From positions 1-58,026 of the forward strand of contig CALWLT010000013.1 of assembly GCA_944381615.1 (NCBI GenBank): DNA of 58,026 nucleotides, given 5' to 3'. Position 1 is the stretch's first letter. Each line of letters starts with the position of its first letter. Made by a program: the position numbers and the translations under genes. The notes below the pieces were generated by a model, which worked only from the letters and a program-made list of their open reading frames with translations, searched no databases and was not told the DNA's origin. The DNA is from an uncultured Lachnospiraceae bacterium. Lineage in GTDB: Bacteria; Bacillota; Clostridia; Lachnospirales; Lachnospiraceae. Below, in pieces: positions 35,519 to 43,523 of this stretch.

Positions 35519-37024
35519 TTATGACGACTGCGCCGCGCTTTCCTTGCGGATGACGTCGTGCGCGCCGCCCTCCACGATACTGGTGGACGAGACGAGCGTG
35601 ATCTTCGCCTTCTCCTGCAGCTCCTTGATCGTCAGAGCGCCGCAGTTGCACATCGTGGAGCGCACCTTGCTCAGCGTCTGATCGACATTTTCCTTGAGCG
35701 GGCCGGCATAGGGCACATACGAATCCACGCCTTCCTCGAAGGACAGCTTCTTATCTCCGCCCAGATCGTAGCGCTGCCAGTTTCTGGCCCGGTTGGAACC
35801 TTCGCCCCAGTACTCCTTCACGTACGTGCCGTTGACCAGAAGCTTCTGCGTGGGGCTCTCGTCAAAGCGGGCGAAATAGCGGCCCAGCATCACGAAATCC
35901 GCGCCCATGGCCAGGGCCAGCGTAATATGATGGTCATAGACAATCCCGCCGTCCGAGCAGATCGGGATGTAGATACCAGTCTCTTTGAAGTACTCGTCTC
36001 TGGCCTGGCATACCTCGATCAGGGCCGTGGCCTGTCCGCGGCCGATTCCCTTCGTCTCGCGGGTAATGCAGATGGAGCCGCCGCCGATGCCGACCTTGAT
36101 GAAATCAGCGCCGCACTCCGCCAGGAAACGGAAGCCGTCCCGATCCACGACGTTGCCCGCGCCGACCTTCACGCGGTCGCCGTAGGTTTTGCGGATATAT
36201 TCCAGCGTAAGCTTCTGCCACTCGGAATAGCCCTCGGAGGAATCGATGCACAGCACGTCCGCGCCGGCCGCCAGAAGCGCCGGAACGCGCTCTTCATAGT
36301 CTCTGGTATTGATTCCCGCGCCTACGATATAGCGCTTGTTCTCGTCCAGCATCTCGCCCGGGTTCTCCTTGTGCTCCGCGTAATCCTTGCGGAATACAAA
36401 CGCCGTCAGGCGGCCGTCCTCGCTGATGATCGGCAGCGAATTGATCTTATTCTCCCAGATGATATCGTTCGCCTCGCTTAAGGAAGTGCCGTCCTTCGCC
36501 TTGATCAGCTTCTCGAACGGCGTCATGAACTGGGATACGGGCGTGGCCGGATCCATCCGGCTGACCCGGTAATCGCGGCTGGAAACAATGCCCAGAAGCT
36601 TTCCGCTTGACGTGCCGTCGTCCGTAACCGCCACCGTAGAGTGGCCGGTCTTCTCCTTCAGGCGCAGGATGTCCTCCAGCGTCGCGTCCGGACGGATATT
36701 GGAATCGCTAGGGACGAAGCCGGCCTTGTAGCCCTTCACGCGGGCCACCATCGCCGCTTCCTCCTCCACCGACTGAGAACCATAAATAAAGGAAAGACCA
36801 CCGCTGCGGGCCAGCGCCACCGCCAGCCGATCGCCGGAAACAGACTGCATGATCGCCGAAACCATGGGGATGGTCAGCTCAATCGCGGGCTTCTCTCCGG
36901 CCTTATATCTGACGAGCGGGGTTTTCAGAGAAACATTGGCCGGAATGCAGTCTCTGGATGAATACCCCGGGATTAAAAGATATTCGTTAAAGGTATGGGA
37001 CGTTTCTGTGACGTATGTTGCCAT
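35519..37024 (-). CDS. guaB: IMP dehydrogenase (Tritrichomonas foetus-like type)
   Basis: 501-residue IMP dehydrogenase, which converts IMP to XMP with NAD+, the committed step to GMP. The TIM barrel is split by two CBS domains (about residues 105-215). The catalytic loop reads [12 protein letters not shown], with Cys319, and the mobile flap [11 protein letters not shown] carries the Arg418-Tyr419 pair. Both numbers are those used for the T. foetus enzyme, and long stretches ([32 protein letters not shown]) agree with it as I recall it. Most bacterial enzymes instead have GSICTTR. The protein ends [15 protein letters not shown]. It is a single-gene unit with its own promoter (37059-37088) and a hairpin after the stop. 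Confidence 0.95.
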   Translation of the reverse strand: MATYVTETSHTFNEYLLIPGYSSRDCIPANVSLKTPLVRYKAGEKPAIELTIPMVSAIMQSVSGDRLAVALARSGGLSFIYGSQSVEEEAAMVARVKGYKAGFVPSDSNIRPDATLEDILRLKEKTGHSTVAVTDDGTSSGKLLGIVSSRDYRVSRMDPATPVSQFMTPFEKLIKAKDGTSLSEANDIIWENKINSLPIISEDGRLTAFVFRKDYAEHKENPGEMLDENKRYIVGAGINTRDYEERVPALLAAGADVLCIDSSEGYSEWQKLTLEYIRKTYGDRVKVGAGNVVDRDGFRFLAECGADFIKVGIGGGSICITRETKGIGRGQATALIEVCQARDEYFKETGIYIPICSDGGIVYDHHITLALAMGADFVMLGRYFARFDESPTQKLLVNGTYVKEYWGEGSNRARNWQRYDLGGDKKLSFEEGVDSYVPYAGPLKENVDQTLSKVRSTMCNCGALTIKELQEKAKITLVSSTSIVEGGAHDVIRKESAAQSS

Positions 37025-37058
37025 AATCGTAATCTCTCCTTCGCATTCTTTTATCCCT

Positions 37059-37088
37059 ATATTACACCCCCCGGCCGGTTTTTTTCAA
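37059..37088 (-). promoter_or_regulatory. Promoter candidate of guaB
   Basis: On the minus strand TTGAAA, 18 bp and TAATAT, about 35 nt upstream of the ATG. The spacer is very GC-rich (CCGGCCGGGGGG), which may make initiation sensitive to supercoiling or GTP level. Confidence 0.4.
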
Positions 37089-37144
37089 GTAGATTTCATT
37101 TTTTTGCCAATCTTCTCTCTTCTTAATAAGAAACGGGCGGCGGA

Positions 37145-38527
37145 TTACCGGACCGGCACATGCGGAAGGCCCGCAAAGCCCTGTTCCAGATCGGCGTCCG
37201 TCGGGATGGTATCCGTCATCTGGCCGTCGTTGTATTTTTCGTAGGCGTACATGTCGAAATAGCCCGTTCCGGTCAGGCCGAAGACGATCGTCTTCTCCTC
37301 TCCCGTCTCCCGGCAGCGGACCGCCTCGTCTATCGCTACCTTGATCGCGTGGCTGCTCTCCGGAGCCGGCAGGATGCCTTCCACTCTCGCAAACTGCTCA
37401 GCCGCAGCAAAGACCTCCGTCTGTTCCACGGCCACCGCCTCCATCAGCCCGTCGTGGTACAGCTGCGAAAGGACGGGGCTCATGCCATGGTAGCGCAGGC
37501 CGCCCGCGTGGCTGGCGGAAGGAATGAAGCCGCTGCCCAGCGTATACATCTTCGCCAGCGGGCAGACCATACCGGTGTCGCAGAAATCATAGGCGAATTT
37601 TCCTCTGGTAAAGCTGGGGCAGGAAGCCGGCTCTACCGCGATGATGCGGTAATTCTTCTCCCCTCTCAGCTTCTCTCCCATGAACGGGGAAATCAGGCCG
37701 CCCAGGTTGGATCCGCCGCCGGCGCAGCCGATGATCAGATCCGGTACGATGCCGTATTTATCCAGCGCCGTCTTCGTCTCCAGGCCGATGACCGTCTGGT
37801 GCAGCAGCACCTGATTGAGGACGCTGCCCAGCACGTAGCGGTAGCCCTCCTGATGGGTCGCCGCCTCCACCGCCTCGGAGATCGCGCAGCCGAGGCTTCC
37901 GCTCGTTCCCGGATGTTCGGCCAGGATCCGGCGTCCGACTTCGGTCGTCTCCGACGGCGACGGCGTTACCGTCGCGCCGTAGGTGCGCATGACCTCGCGC
38001 CGGAACGGCTTCTGCTCATAGGAGCATTTAACCATGTAAACCTGGCAGTCCAGGCCCAGGTACGCGCAGGCCATGGAGAGCGCCGTGCCCCACTGGCCCG
38101 CTCCCGTCTCCGTGGTCACGCCCTTTAAGCCCTGCTTCTTCGCATAGTAGGCCTGTGCGATCGCGGAATTGAGCTTATGGCTTCCGCTCGTATTATTGCC
38201 CTCAAACTTATAGTAAATCTTCGCCGGCGTATCCAGCTTCTTCTCCAGGCAGTAGGCGCGCACCAGCGGCGAGGGACGGTACATCTTGTAGAAATCCAGA
38301 ATTTCCTGCGGAATATCGATATACGGCGTCACGTCGTCCAGCTCCTGCCGGATCAGGTCGTCGCAGAATACCGGGCGCAGATCCTCGTAGCCCATCGGCT
38401 CAAACGTCGCCGGATTTAACAGCGGGGCCGGCTTGTTCTTCATATCGGCGCGGACATTGTACCACTGCTTCGGCATCTCGTTTTCTTCCAGGTAAATTTT
38501 GTAGGGAATCTCTCTGTTTGCGCTCAT
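37145..38527 (-). CDS. trpB: TrpB-like tryptophan synthase beta chain (TrpB2 type)
   Basis: 460-residue PLP enzyme of the stand-alone TrpB2 group, which makes tryptophan from indole and serine. The PLP lysine lies in NNTSGSHKLNSA, the phosphate loop is CAGGGSNLGG, and the N-terminal segment (RPSPLVRAYCLEKKL) and long C-terminal part are TrpB2-like. No trpA or other trp gene is next to it, so indole would come from elsewhere. The ATG at 38527 with AAGGAG seven nt upstream is used; an open extension to 38809 reads through the T-box leader and is not protein. The tryptophan T-box (38613-38946) strongly supports a role in tryptophan supply. Confidence 0.94.
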   Translation of the reverse strand: MSANREIPYKIYLEENEMPKQWYNVRADMKNKPAPLLNPATFEPMGYEDLRPVFCDDLIRQELDDVTPYIDIPQEILDFYKMYRPSPLVRAYCLEKKLDTPAKIYYKFEGNNTSGSHKLNSAIAQAYYAKKQGLKGVTTETGAGQWGTALSMACAYLGLDCQVYMVKCSYEQKPFRREVMRTYGATVTPSPSETTEVGRRILAEHPGTSGSLGCAISEAVEAATHQEGYRYVLGSVLNQVLLHQTVIGLETKTALDKYGIVPDLIIGCAGGGSNLGGLISPFMGEKLRGEKNYRIIAVEPASCPSFTRGKFAYDFCDTGMVCPLAKMYTLGSGFIPSASHAGGLRYHGMSPVLSQLYHDGLMEAVAVEQTEVFAAAEQFARVEGILPAPESSHAIKVAIDEAVRCRETGEEKTIVFGLTGTGYFDMYAYEKYNDGQMTDTIPTDADLEQGFAGLPHVPVR

Positions 38528-38612
38528 CTTGGTTCTCCTTTCTCTGCTTCCTGCATGATTCTTCGCGGCCGGGGAGAAAAGCCGGACCATCCGCCGCGCG
38601 CTTTGCGGCATC

Positions 38613-38655
38613 AAAAAAGGCCCTGTCCCCGTACCTTCGTACAGGGACAAGAGCC
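38613..38655 (-). terminator. T-box terminator
   Basis: Stem GGCTCTTGTCCCTGTAC with GTACGGGGACAGGGCC around GAAG, then six U. It is the OFF structure, expected to be replaced by the antiterminator when uncharged tRNA-Trp binds. Confidence 0.92.
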
Positions 38656-38946
38656 CGAAAACTCCTGCGGTGCCACCCTTCTTGACAGATCGCTCTGCCC
38701 ACTCTGCGCATACTTTCATATGCTGAACCTTGCTAACGGAGCTTCCCCCTCCGTCTCGCCTGCCTGCCCTGCGCCGATCCCGGACCCGCGGCCTTCTCTC
38801 ATCCGCCAATCCCGCATCCGGCGTATGCCTGCGGCTCGCCCTCCGAAGTCCATTCAGCCAGTGCGTCCGTACCGCGCTCCCACCTGCCGCGGCTCTCTGA
38901 AACGTCCGTCCTCTGTCCTACTTGCTCTTCCTCAACGGTTTTTCTG
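38613..38946 (-). ncRNA. Tryptophan T-box leader upstream of trpB
   Basis: A tRNA-sensing leader RNA. The T-box sequence AGGGTGGCACCGC (about 38667-38680) is diagnostic and pairs with uncharged tRNA. The specifier loop shows the loop-E pair AGUA on the 5' side and GAA followed by UGG-A on the 3' side. UGG at 38850-38852 is the only Trp codon and is followed by a purine as required. A terminator hairpin with six U closes the leader. The start is set from the promoter at 38953-38981. Confidence 0.9.
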
Positions 38947-38952
38947 GTTTTA

Positions 38953-38981
38953 TTTATATCACAGGCAAAACCATTTGTCAA
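38953..38981 (-). promoter_or_regulatory. Promoter of the trpB T-box transcript
   Basis: On the minus strand TTGACA, 17 bp and TATAAA: a near-consensus promoter that starts the leader at about 38946. Confidence 0.85.
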
Positions 38982-39048
38982 TCCTGTTCTTTTTTATAAA
39001 TTTTCCGACTTTTTATAGAAAAATCATGGTTCTTTCTGCTTTTCCCGC

Positions 39049-39077
39049 TTGACATTTTCTTCAAAAACAGATATAAT
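39049..39077 (+). promoter_or_regulatory. Perfect consensus promoter of the rubredoxin-ferredoxin operon
   Basis: TTGACA, 17 bp and TATAAT, with no mismatch. An A/T-rich box at 39071-39085 (ATATAATAACTATTA) overlaps the -10 and start site and matches 11 of 14 defined positions of the PerR box TTATAAT-N-ATTATAA, so a repressor may control this very strong promoter. Confidence 0.88.
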
Positions 39078-39154
39078 AACTATTATTAATATCTGAAAAT
39101 TAGAAAAACACACTTCGTTTTCCATAAAATATTTATCATCAAGGAGGGATTTGT

Positions 39155-39889
39155 ATGCGCTATATCTGTTCCATCTGCGGATACGTCTACGACGAGGCTA
39201 ACGAAAAAACGCCGTTTACCGATCTTCCGGCCTCATGGACCTGCCCGCTGTGCGGCGCTGTCCGGGCCCTGTTTTCCCCGGAAGAAAAACCGGCGCAGAC
39301 GGCAGCGAACGAAACGCCAAATCAGCCGGACGGCTCCCGCCCGCCCGGGCCGAATCTTTCCCAAACGCCGGACGGCGATCGGAAACAGATCCCGGACAGC
39401 GATCGGAAGCAGCTTTCGGACGGCGATCTGAGGCAGCTTTCGGACGGCGTCCTGGCCGCGCTCTGCACGAATCTGGCCCGCGGCTGCGAAAAGCAGTATA
39501 AGGAAGAGGAAGCCGCCCTCTTCCGGGAACTCGGAGACTATTTTACCGCCGCAGCCGCACAGAGAGAAGGCGGCGGCCTGGAAGAACTGCTGGCTCTGCT
39601 TGAAGCCGACTTAGAGAACGGGTATCCCGCCGTGCGCGGCGCGGCGCAGGAATGCGGCGACCGCGGCACCCTGCGCGTCTGCACCTGGGGAGAAAAGGTT
39701 ACCCATATCCTGCAGTCCCTGGCGCAGCGCTGCCAGAAGGAAGGCCCCGCATTTCTTGCGGGCACGCAGATCTGGGTCTGCTCCGTATGCGGCTTCGTCT
39801 TTGTGGGGGAAGCGCCCCCGGAGCTCTGTCCGGTCTGCAAGGTCCCGGCCTGGAAATTTGATCGCATAGAAGGGAGGACATTCGCATGA
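39155..39889 (+). CDS. Protein with rubredoxin domains at both ends
   Basis: 244 residues. The N-terminal rubredoxin has CSIC (Cys5, Cys8) and CPLC (Cys30, Cys33). A disordered, Asp/Gln/Lys-rich linker follows (about 40-100), with repeated DGDRKQ, DSDRKQ and DGDLRQ units. A helical middle part (about 100-200) recalls rubrerythrin's ferritin-like domain, but I do not see a full set of ExxH di-iron ligands. The C-terminal rubredoxin of the rubrerythrin type has CSVC (209-212) and CPVC (225-228). A role in electron transfer or peroxide/oxygen detoxification in the cytoplasm is likely. AAGGAGG lies 7 nt before the ATG. It overlaps the ferredoxin gene by 4 bp. Confidence 0.85.
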   Translation: MRYICSICGYVYDEANEKTPFTDLPASWTCPLCGAVRALFSPEEKPAQTAANETPNQPDGSRPPGPNLSQTPDGDRKQIPDSDRKQLSDGDLRQLSDGVLAALCTNLARGCEKQYKEEEAALFRELGDYFTAAAAQREGGGLEELLALLEADLENGYPAVRGAAQECGDRGTLRVCTWGEKVTHILQSLAQRCQKEGPAFLAGTQIWVCSVCGFVFVGEAPPELCPVCKVPAWKFDRIEGRTFA

Positions 39890-40398
39890 AAAAACTGATC
39901 GCCGTCCGCAACCTGCGCCTGTGCACCAAGGACTGCCTGTGCCTTTACGTCTGCCCGACCGGCGCGACGGATACCGAAAACAGCATCATTGATACGGAAA
40001 AATGCACCGGCTGCCGGGCCTGCGCCGACGCCTGCCCCGGAGGGGCCATTTCCATGGTGCCGGCGGCAGAATACCCGCCGCAGCAGAAAAAAGACGTCCG
40101 CGTCCTGTCCCCGTCCTTTGCCCTCGCAGAAAGCAAAGCGGCGCAGGAAGCCCTGGCGGCCCGCCTGGCCGCCCTGGGAGGCGGCAGTGATTTCGGCCGC
40201 CTGATGGCCGCCCTCGCCCGCTCCGTGCGCCTGGTCAACGAGGATCTGCTGCGCGAATCCGGCTATATGCTGCCCCAGAGCGGCAACGCGCACGCGCTGC
40301 TTAAAAAGCTTGCCGCCGATCCGCCGTCCGCCGCTTTCCCCGTGCAGGCCGCCCGCCGGCTCTTAAAGCTTCTGCCGGACAACGACGAATGCGGTTAA
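39886..40398 (+). CDS. 4Fe-4S ferredoxin-domain protein
   Basis: 170 residues. One standard 4Fe-4S motif is CTGCRACADACPGG (Cys40, 43, 46, 50). A second Cys group, Cys13, Cys17, Cys19 and Cys23-Pro, has irregular spacing (C-x3-C-x-C-x3-CP) and may bind an atypical cluster. The remaining 110 residues are helical and Ala/Leu-rich, with no recognised domain. The start codon overlaps the stop of the rubredoxin gene (ATGA), so the two proteins are made together and are likely redox partners. The convergent M16 peptidase gene ends 25 bp away with no terminator visible between them. Confidence 0.85.
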   Translation: MKKLIAVRNLRLCTKDCLCLYVCPTGATDTENSIIDTEKCTGCRACADACPGGAISMVPAAEYPPQQKKDVRVLSPSFALAESKAAQEALAARLAALGGGSDFGRLMAALARSVRLVNEDLLRESGYMLPQSGNAHALLKKLAADPPSAAFPVQAARRLLKLLPDNDECG

Positions 40399-40423
40399 GC
40401 GGTTCTACGGGCATTCCGTCCGC

Positions 40424-43400
40424 TCAGTTCCCCCGGCGGTAGGAGATCAGTTCGTCGAACTGCGATTCCTGCGCCCGGAGCTTCTCCTCATTTCCGACGG
40501 CGCAGATATTGCCCTGCGCGAAAATATCCGCAAGAAGCTGCCCCGCTTTTTCCTGGTCCTCCAGAGACGCATTCTTTATATCATGAAGCGTCTCCTGCGC
40601 CCGCCCGGTATCGTAGCCCATCAGTTCGGCCTCGACCGCCTGCACGGGCCCGGACAGCACGCCGTTTGAACGCGTATTGCCGCTTGCCAGCGTGTTCAGA
40701 ATATACCCGTTCAGCTCCTCCTGTGTGAGCTCCATCTGCGCGGCCGCGTCCCCGATCCCCTCAAAGGTGCGGATCGTATTGCCCGCATCCGGATCGCTGT
40801 AGGAATACATTATGGCGCTGCCGGTAAACAGATTGCAGGAAATCCCGGCGCTGTACGCCCCGTTCTGGAAGCGAATCGTCGGAATCAGATACCGATCTGA
40901 AAGCGCGGTCAGGAAAGGAAGGTAGCGGCCCTTCATCTCTTCCGTTTCATAGAAATTGCCGCATGAAGTCACATACTGGGCCGGGCTCTCCACAATAATC
41001 CCCAGACGCCGGACGCCCGGCTCCAGTTCGGCCGCCATCTCTGAGGGCTGTCCCGCGGGAAGCTCTGCCAGGATCTCTTTCGCCTCTTCCTGAAGCGCCG
41101 GAAGCGTTTCTTCAGAAGCCGCGCACAGGTAAATCAGGTTCTGCCGCGTCAGCAGTTTGCCGCGGACCGCCTCCAGGCGGGCGGAAAGCTCGTCGATGTA
41201 CGTTTCGTCCGCCGCCAGCGTTTTGCTGATCTCCTGCAGAAAATCGTAAAATTCCTGGCTGTTAAACAGGTTTTTATATCCGATGTCCGCACTGAGGCCG
41301 TTTCTGACCTGATTGCCCGCCAGCGTCAGAAAATCCGCATACCGCGAAAGATCGCAGCTTTCTTTATGACGGTTGATCAGCTCCAGCACCGCATCCGCGT
41401 CATCCAGCCGGGTCTCTCTGAGCAGCGTCAGCAAAAGCGTCAGGCTGTCGCCCTGATCCTCCGCAAGTCCGGTCCACATAAACCGGATCATCGGATGCGT
41501 CTGTCCGTCCTCTGACGCTTCCGGATACATCGGCGTCATGTCCAGGCCGGATAAATACTCGGCCATCTGCAGCCGGATCTCATCCTGATCCGCTTCGCCG
41601 GCCGGCAGCTCTCCGAGCAGCAGCCAGTAAAGACTCAGATAGCGGATATCTTCATTCGTCAGCGCGCTGGAATCCAGATACACGGCAAAACGCCCGATCT
41701 GCTCCACCTGTGCCGGCGCGGCATAGAACGTCATTCCATCCTCTTCACTCTGCTCAAAGGAATCATAAAATTCCGGATCCTCGATCCCGGCCGGATCAAT
41801 CACAAAATCGCTGTTGGTTCTTCCCTCTGCATTCCAGGCATCAAATTCCTCCGTCTGCGCAATCAGCTCTGCAATCTCCTCCTCACTCATCGACGCCTTC
41901 ATCTCCGTCAGATACTGATCCCGCTGTGCGATCAGCTCTTCCGCCAGGCCAGGCGTCGGAACCGTCGTAACGAGCGCGCTCCGCTGCGGATCCAGCACCG
42001 AGGCCGCCAGCTCCTTCACGATCGCCTGCTCCGAATCCGCCAGCAGAGCCGAGAGGACGGCCTCGTACTGTCCGTAATAATCGGTCTCCCCGGTATGCGT
42101 CCAGCCATTCACGATATTCGGGAACAGGTTCACGCCCGCATTGGCCAGATCCCGGATCTGATAATTGGCAATTTCTTCCTGCTTCAGCACCGAAGCCAGC
42201 AGTTCTTCCTCAAGCCCCTCCTCTGCCATCCGGGAAAGCGCCCGCTCTACCGCCTCCTGGAACGGCTTTGCCTGTTCCTCTTCCGCCTGGTAGAGCCGGA
42301 ATAACAGATACGGCTTTTCCGTAAACAGATTCATCCCCGTCTCCGCCTTGTTGCCGATGCCGGCTTCCCGCAGCTCCTGCATGAAAATGCTGTTTTCCTG
42401 ATTCATCGCCCTGCTCACGATTTCCCAGGAAAGGACCGTAGCCCAGTCCGCGCCGTCCATGCTCACGGCATAATCGATGATCGAGGCGTTTTCTGAGACA
42501 TCCCCCTCAAACGCCGGGCACTCCACGACCGTCTCCACGTAGCCGGGCTCCGTCGTCTCCGACGTATACTCCGAGAGATCGGTTCCCCGATCCTTTGCCT
42601 GGGAAAGATATTCTTCATGAATAAAGCCCATGACATGCTCATAATCCATGTCCCCGTACAGCAGGATCAGGCTGTTGTCGAAGCTGTAGCAACGATCAAA
42701 GGTTTCAATCGTGTGCTCATACGTCAGATCCTGGTAATTCCGGTGGGCCCGGCCGATGCTGTTGGACGCCGTCTCTCCCGGATACAGGGCGTCCGCCACA
42801 TTATTCAGCGACTCGCTTTCCATATCCGTCAGGAAGCCAAAGTCCTCCGAATATACGGTTCCGGTCAGCTCGATGGGATCTTCCGGATCCCGCAGCTCAT
42901 AGCGGATGGCCTCCCGCCTGAAAATATTTTCCTCCTCCAGGATTTCCGGCTCGACCATACAGCTCAGATACGCGTCCATCAGGCAGAGCAGCTGCTCCTC
43001 GCTCATGGAGCTTAGCGGGTAGCCGGTAAACGTATCGTACGTAAATGCGTTGATAAACGTGCAGTAGCTCTTGTTCGCCATATCAAAGAACAGATCGCTG
43101 CTGGGATATTTGGCAGAGGAGGCGACGATTGCGTGTTCAAAGACGTGATTGGTATCCGTCTCGTCGATGACCGGCGTATGGTAAAAAATCCCAAAGGCCA
43201 GTTCCGGATCCTCGTTGTCAATGCACACGACCGTAGCCCCGCTCTGCGGATGCATATAGGTGCGCACCTCCGACTGCAAAATCCCGCTGTCCGTCCGATC
43301 GGTCAGCTCATAGCCTTCGACCGCATCATCCGTCCCGTCCTCCGCGTGCTCTCCCTGCACGCTCTCCGTCTCTTCTCTTGCTTTTTCTGACGCCGAAGGC

Positions 43401-43498
43401 GCCGTCTTCGCCGTCCCGGATCCCCCCGCGCAGCCGGACGCCAGCGCCGCCGCGCAGAACACCGCCGCCGTCATGGCCGTCAGTTTTCTTTTTCTCAT
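40424..43498 (-). CDS. M16-family (PreP-like) zinc peptidase lipoprotein
   Basis: 1,024-residue lipoprotein with signal peptide and lipobox LASGC (Cys23), then an acidic linker and an M16C/presequence-protease-like enzyme. The inverted zinc motif HVFEH (His118, Glu121, His122) and the distal Glu segment EEENIFRREAIRYELRDP are in the first of the tandem M16 domains; the others form the closed chamber and lack the motif. The usual PreP/falcilysin length is about 970-1,000, so the enzyme looks complete. Such peptidases degrade short unfolded peptides; here it would act outside the cell. It lies 25 bp after the kinase gene and is probably the last gene of the type VII operon. Confidence 0.88.
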   Translation of the reverse strand: MRKRKLTAMTAAVFCAAALASGCAGGSGTAKTAPSASEKAREETESVQGEHAEDGTDDAVEGYELTDRTDSGILQSEVRTYMHPQSGATVVCIDNEDPELAFGIFYHTPVIDETDTNHVFEHAIVASSAKYPSSDLFFDMANKSYCTFINAFTYDTFTGYPLSSMSEEQLLCLMDAYLSCMVEPEILEEENIFRREAIRYELRDPEDPIELTGTVYSEDFGFLTDMESESLNNVADALYPGETASNSIGRAHRNYQDLTYEHTIETFDRCYSFDNSLILLYGDMDYEHVMGFIHEEYLSQAKDRGTDLSEYTSETTEPGYVETVVECPAFEGDVSENASIIDYAVSMDGADWATVLSWEIVSRAMNQENSIFMQELREAGIGNKAETGMNLFTEKPYLLFRLYQAEEEQAKPFQEAVERALSRMAEEGLEEELLASVLKQEEIANYQIRDLANAGVNLFPNIVNGWTHTGETDYYGQYEAVLSALLADSEQAIVKELAASVLDPQRSALVTTVPTPGLAEELIAQRDQYLTEMKASMSEEEIAELIAQTEEFDAWNAEGRTNSDFVIDPAGIEDPEFYDSFEQSEEDGMTFYAAPAQVEQIGRFAVYLDSSALTNEDIRYLSLYWLLLGELPAGEADQDEIRLQMAEYLSGLDMTPMYPEASEDGQTHPMIRFMWTGLAEDQGDSLTLLLTLLRETRLDDADAVLELINRHKESCDLSRYADFLTLAGNQVRNGLSADIGYKNLFNSQEFYDFLQEISKTLAADETYIDELSARLEAVRGKLLTRQNLIYLCAASEETLPALQEEAKEILAELPAGQPSEMAAELEPGVRRLGIIVESPAQYVTSCGNFYETEEMKGRYLPFLTALSDRYLIPTIRFQNGAYSAGISCNLFTGSAIMYSYSDPDAGNTIRTFEGIGDAAAQMELTQEELNGYILNTLASGNTRSNGVLSGPVQAVEAELMGYDTGRAQETLHDIKNASLEDQEKAGQLLADIFAQGNICAVGNEEKLRAQESQFDELISYRRGN

Positions 43499-43523
43499 AA
43501 CATCTCCCTTTCCTTGTAATAAA

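Noticed and set aside
38528..38809. N-terminal extension of trpB in the open frame
   Set aside because: The region is the T-box leader with terminator; translation there is Arg-rich and the AAGGAG site fits the ATG at 38527.
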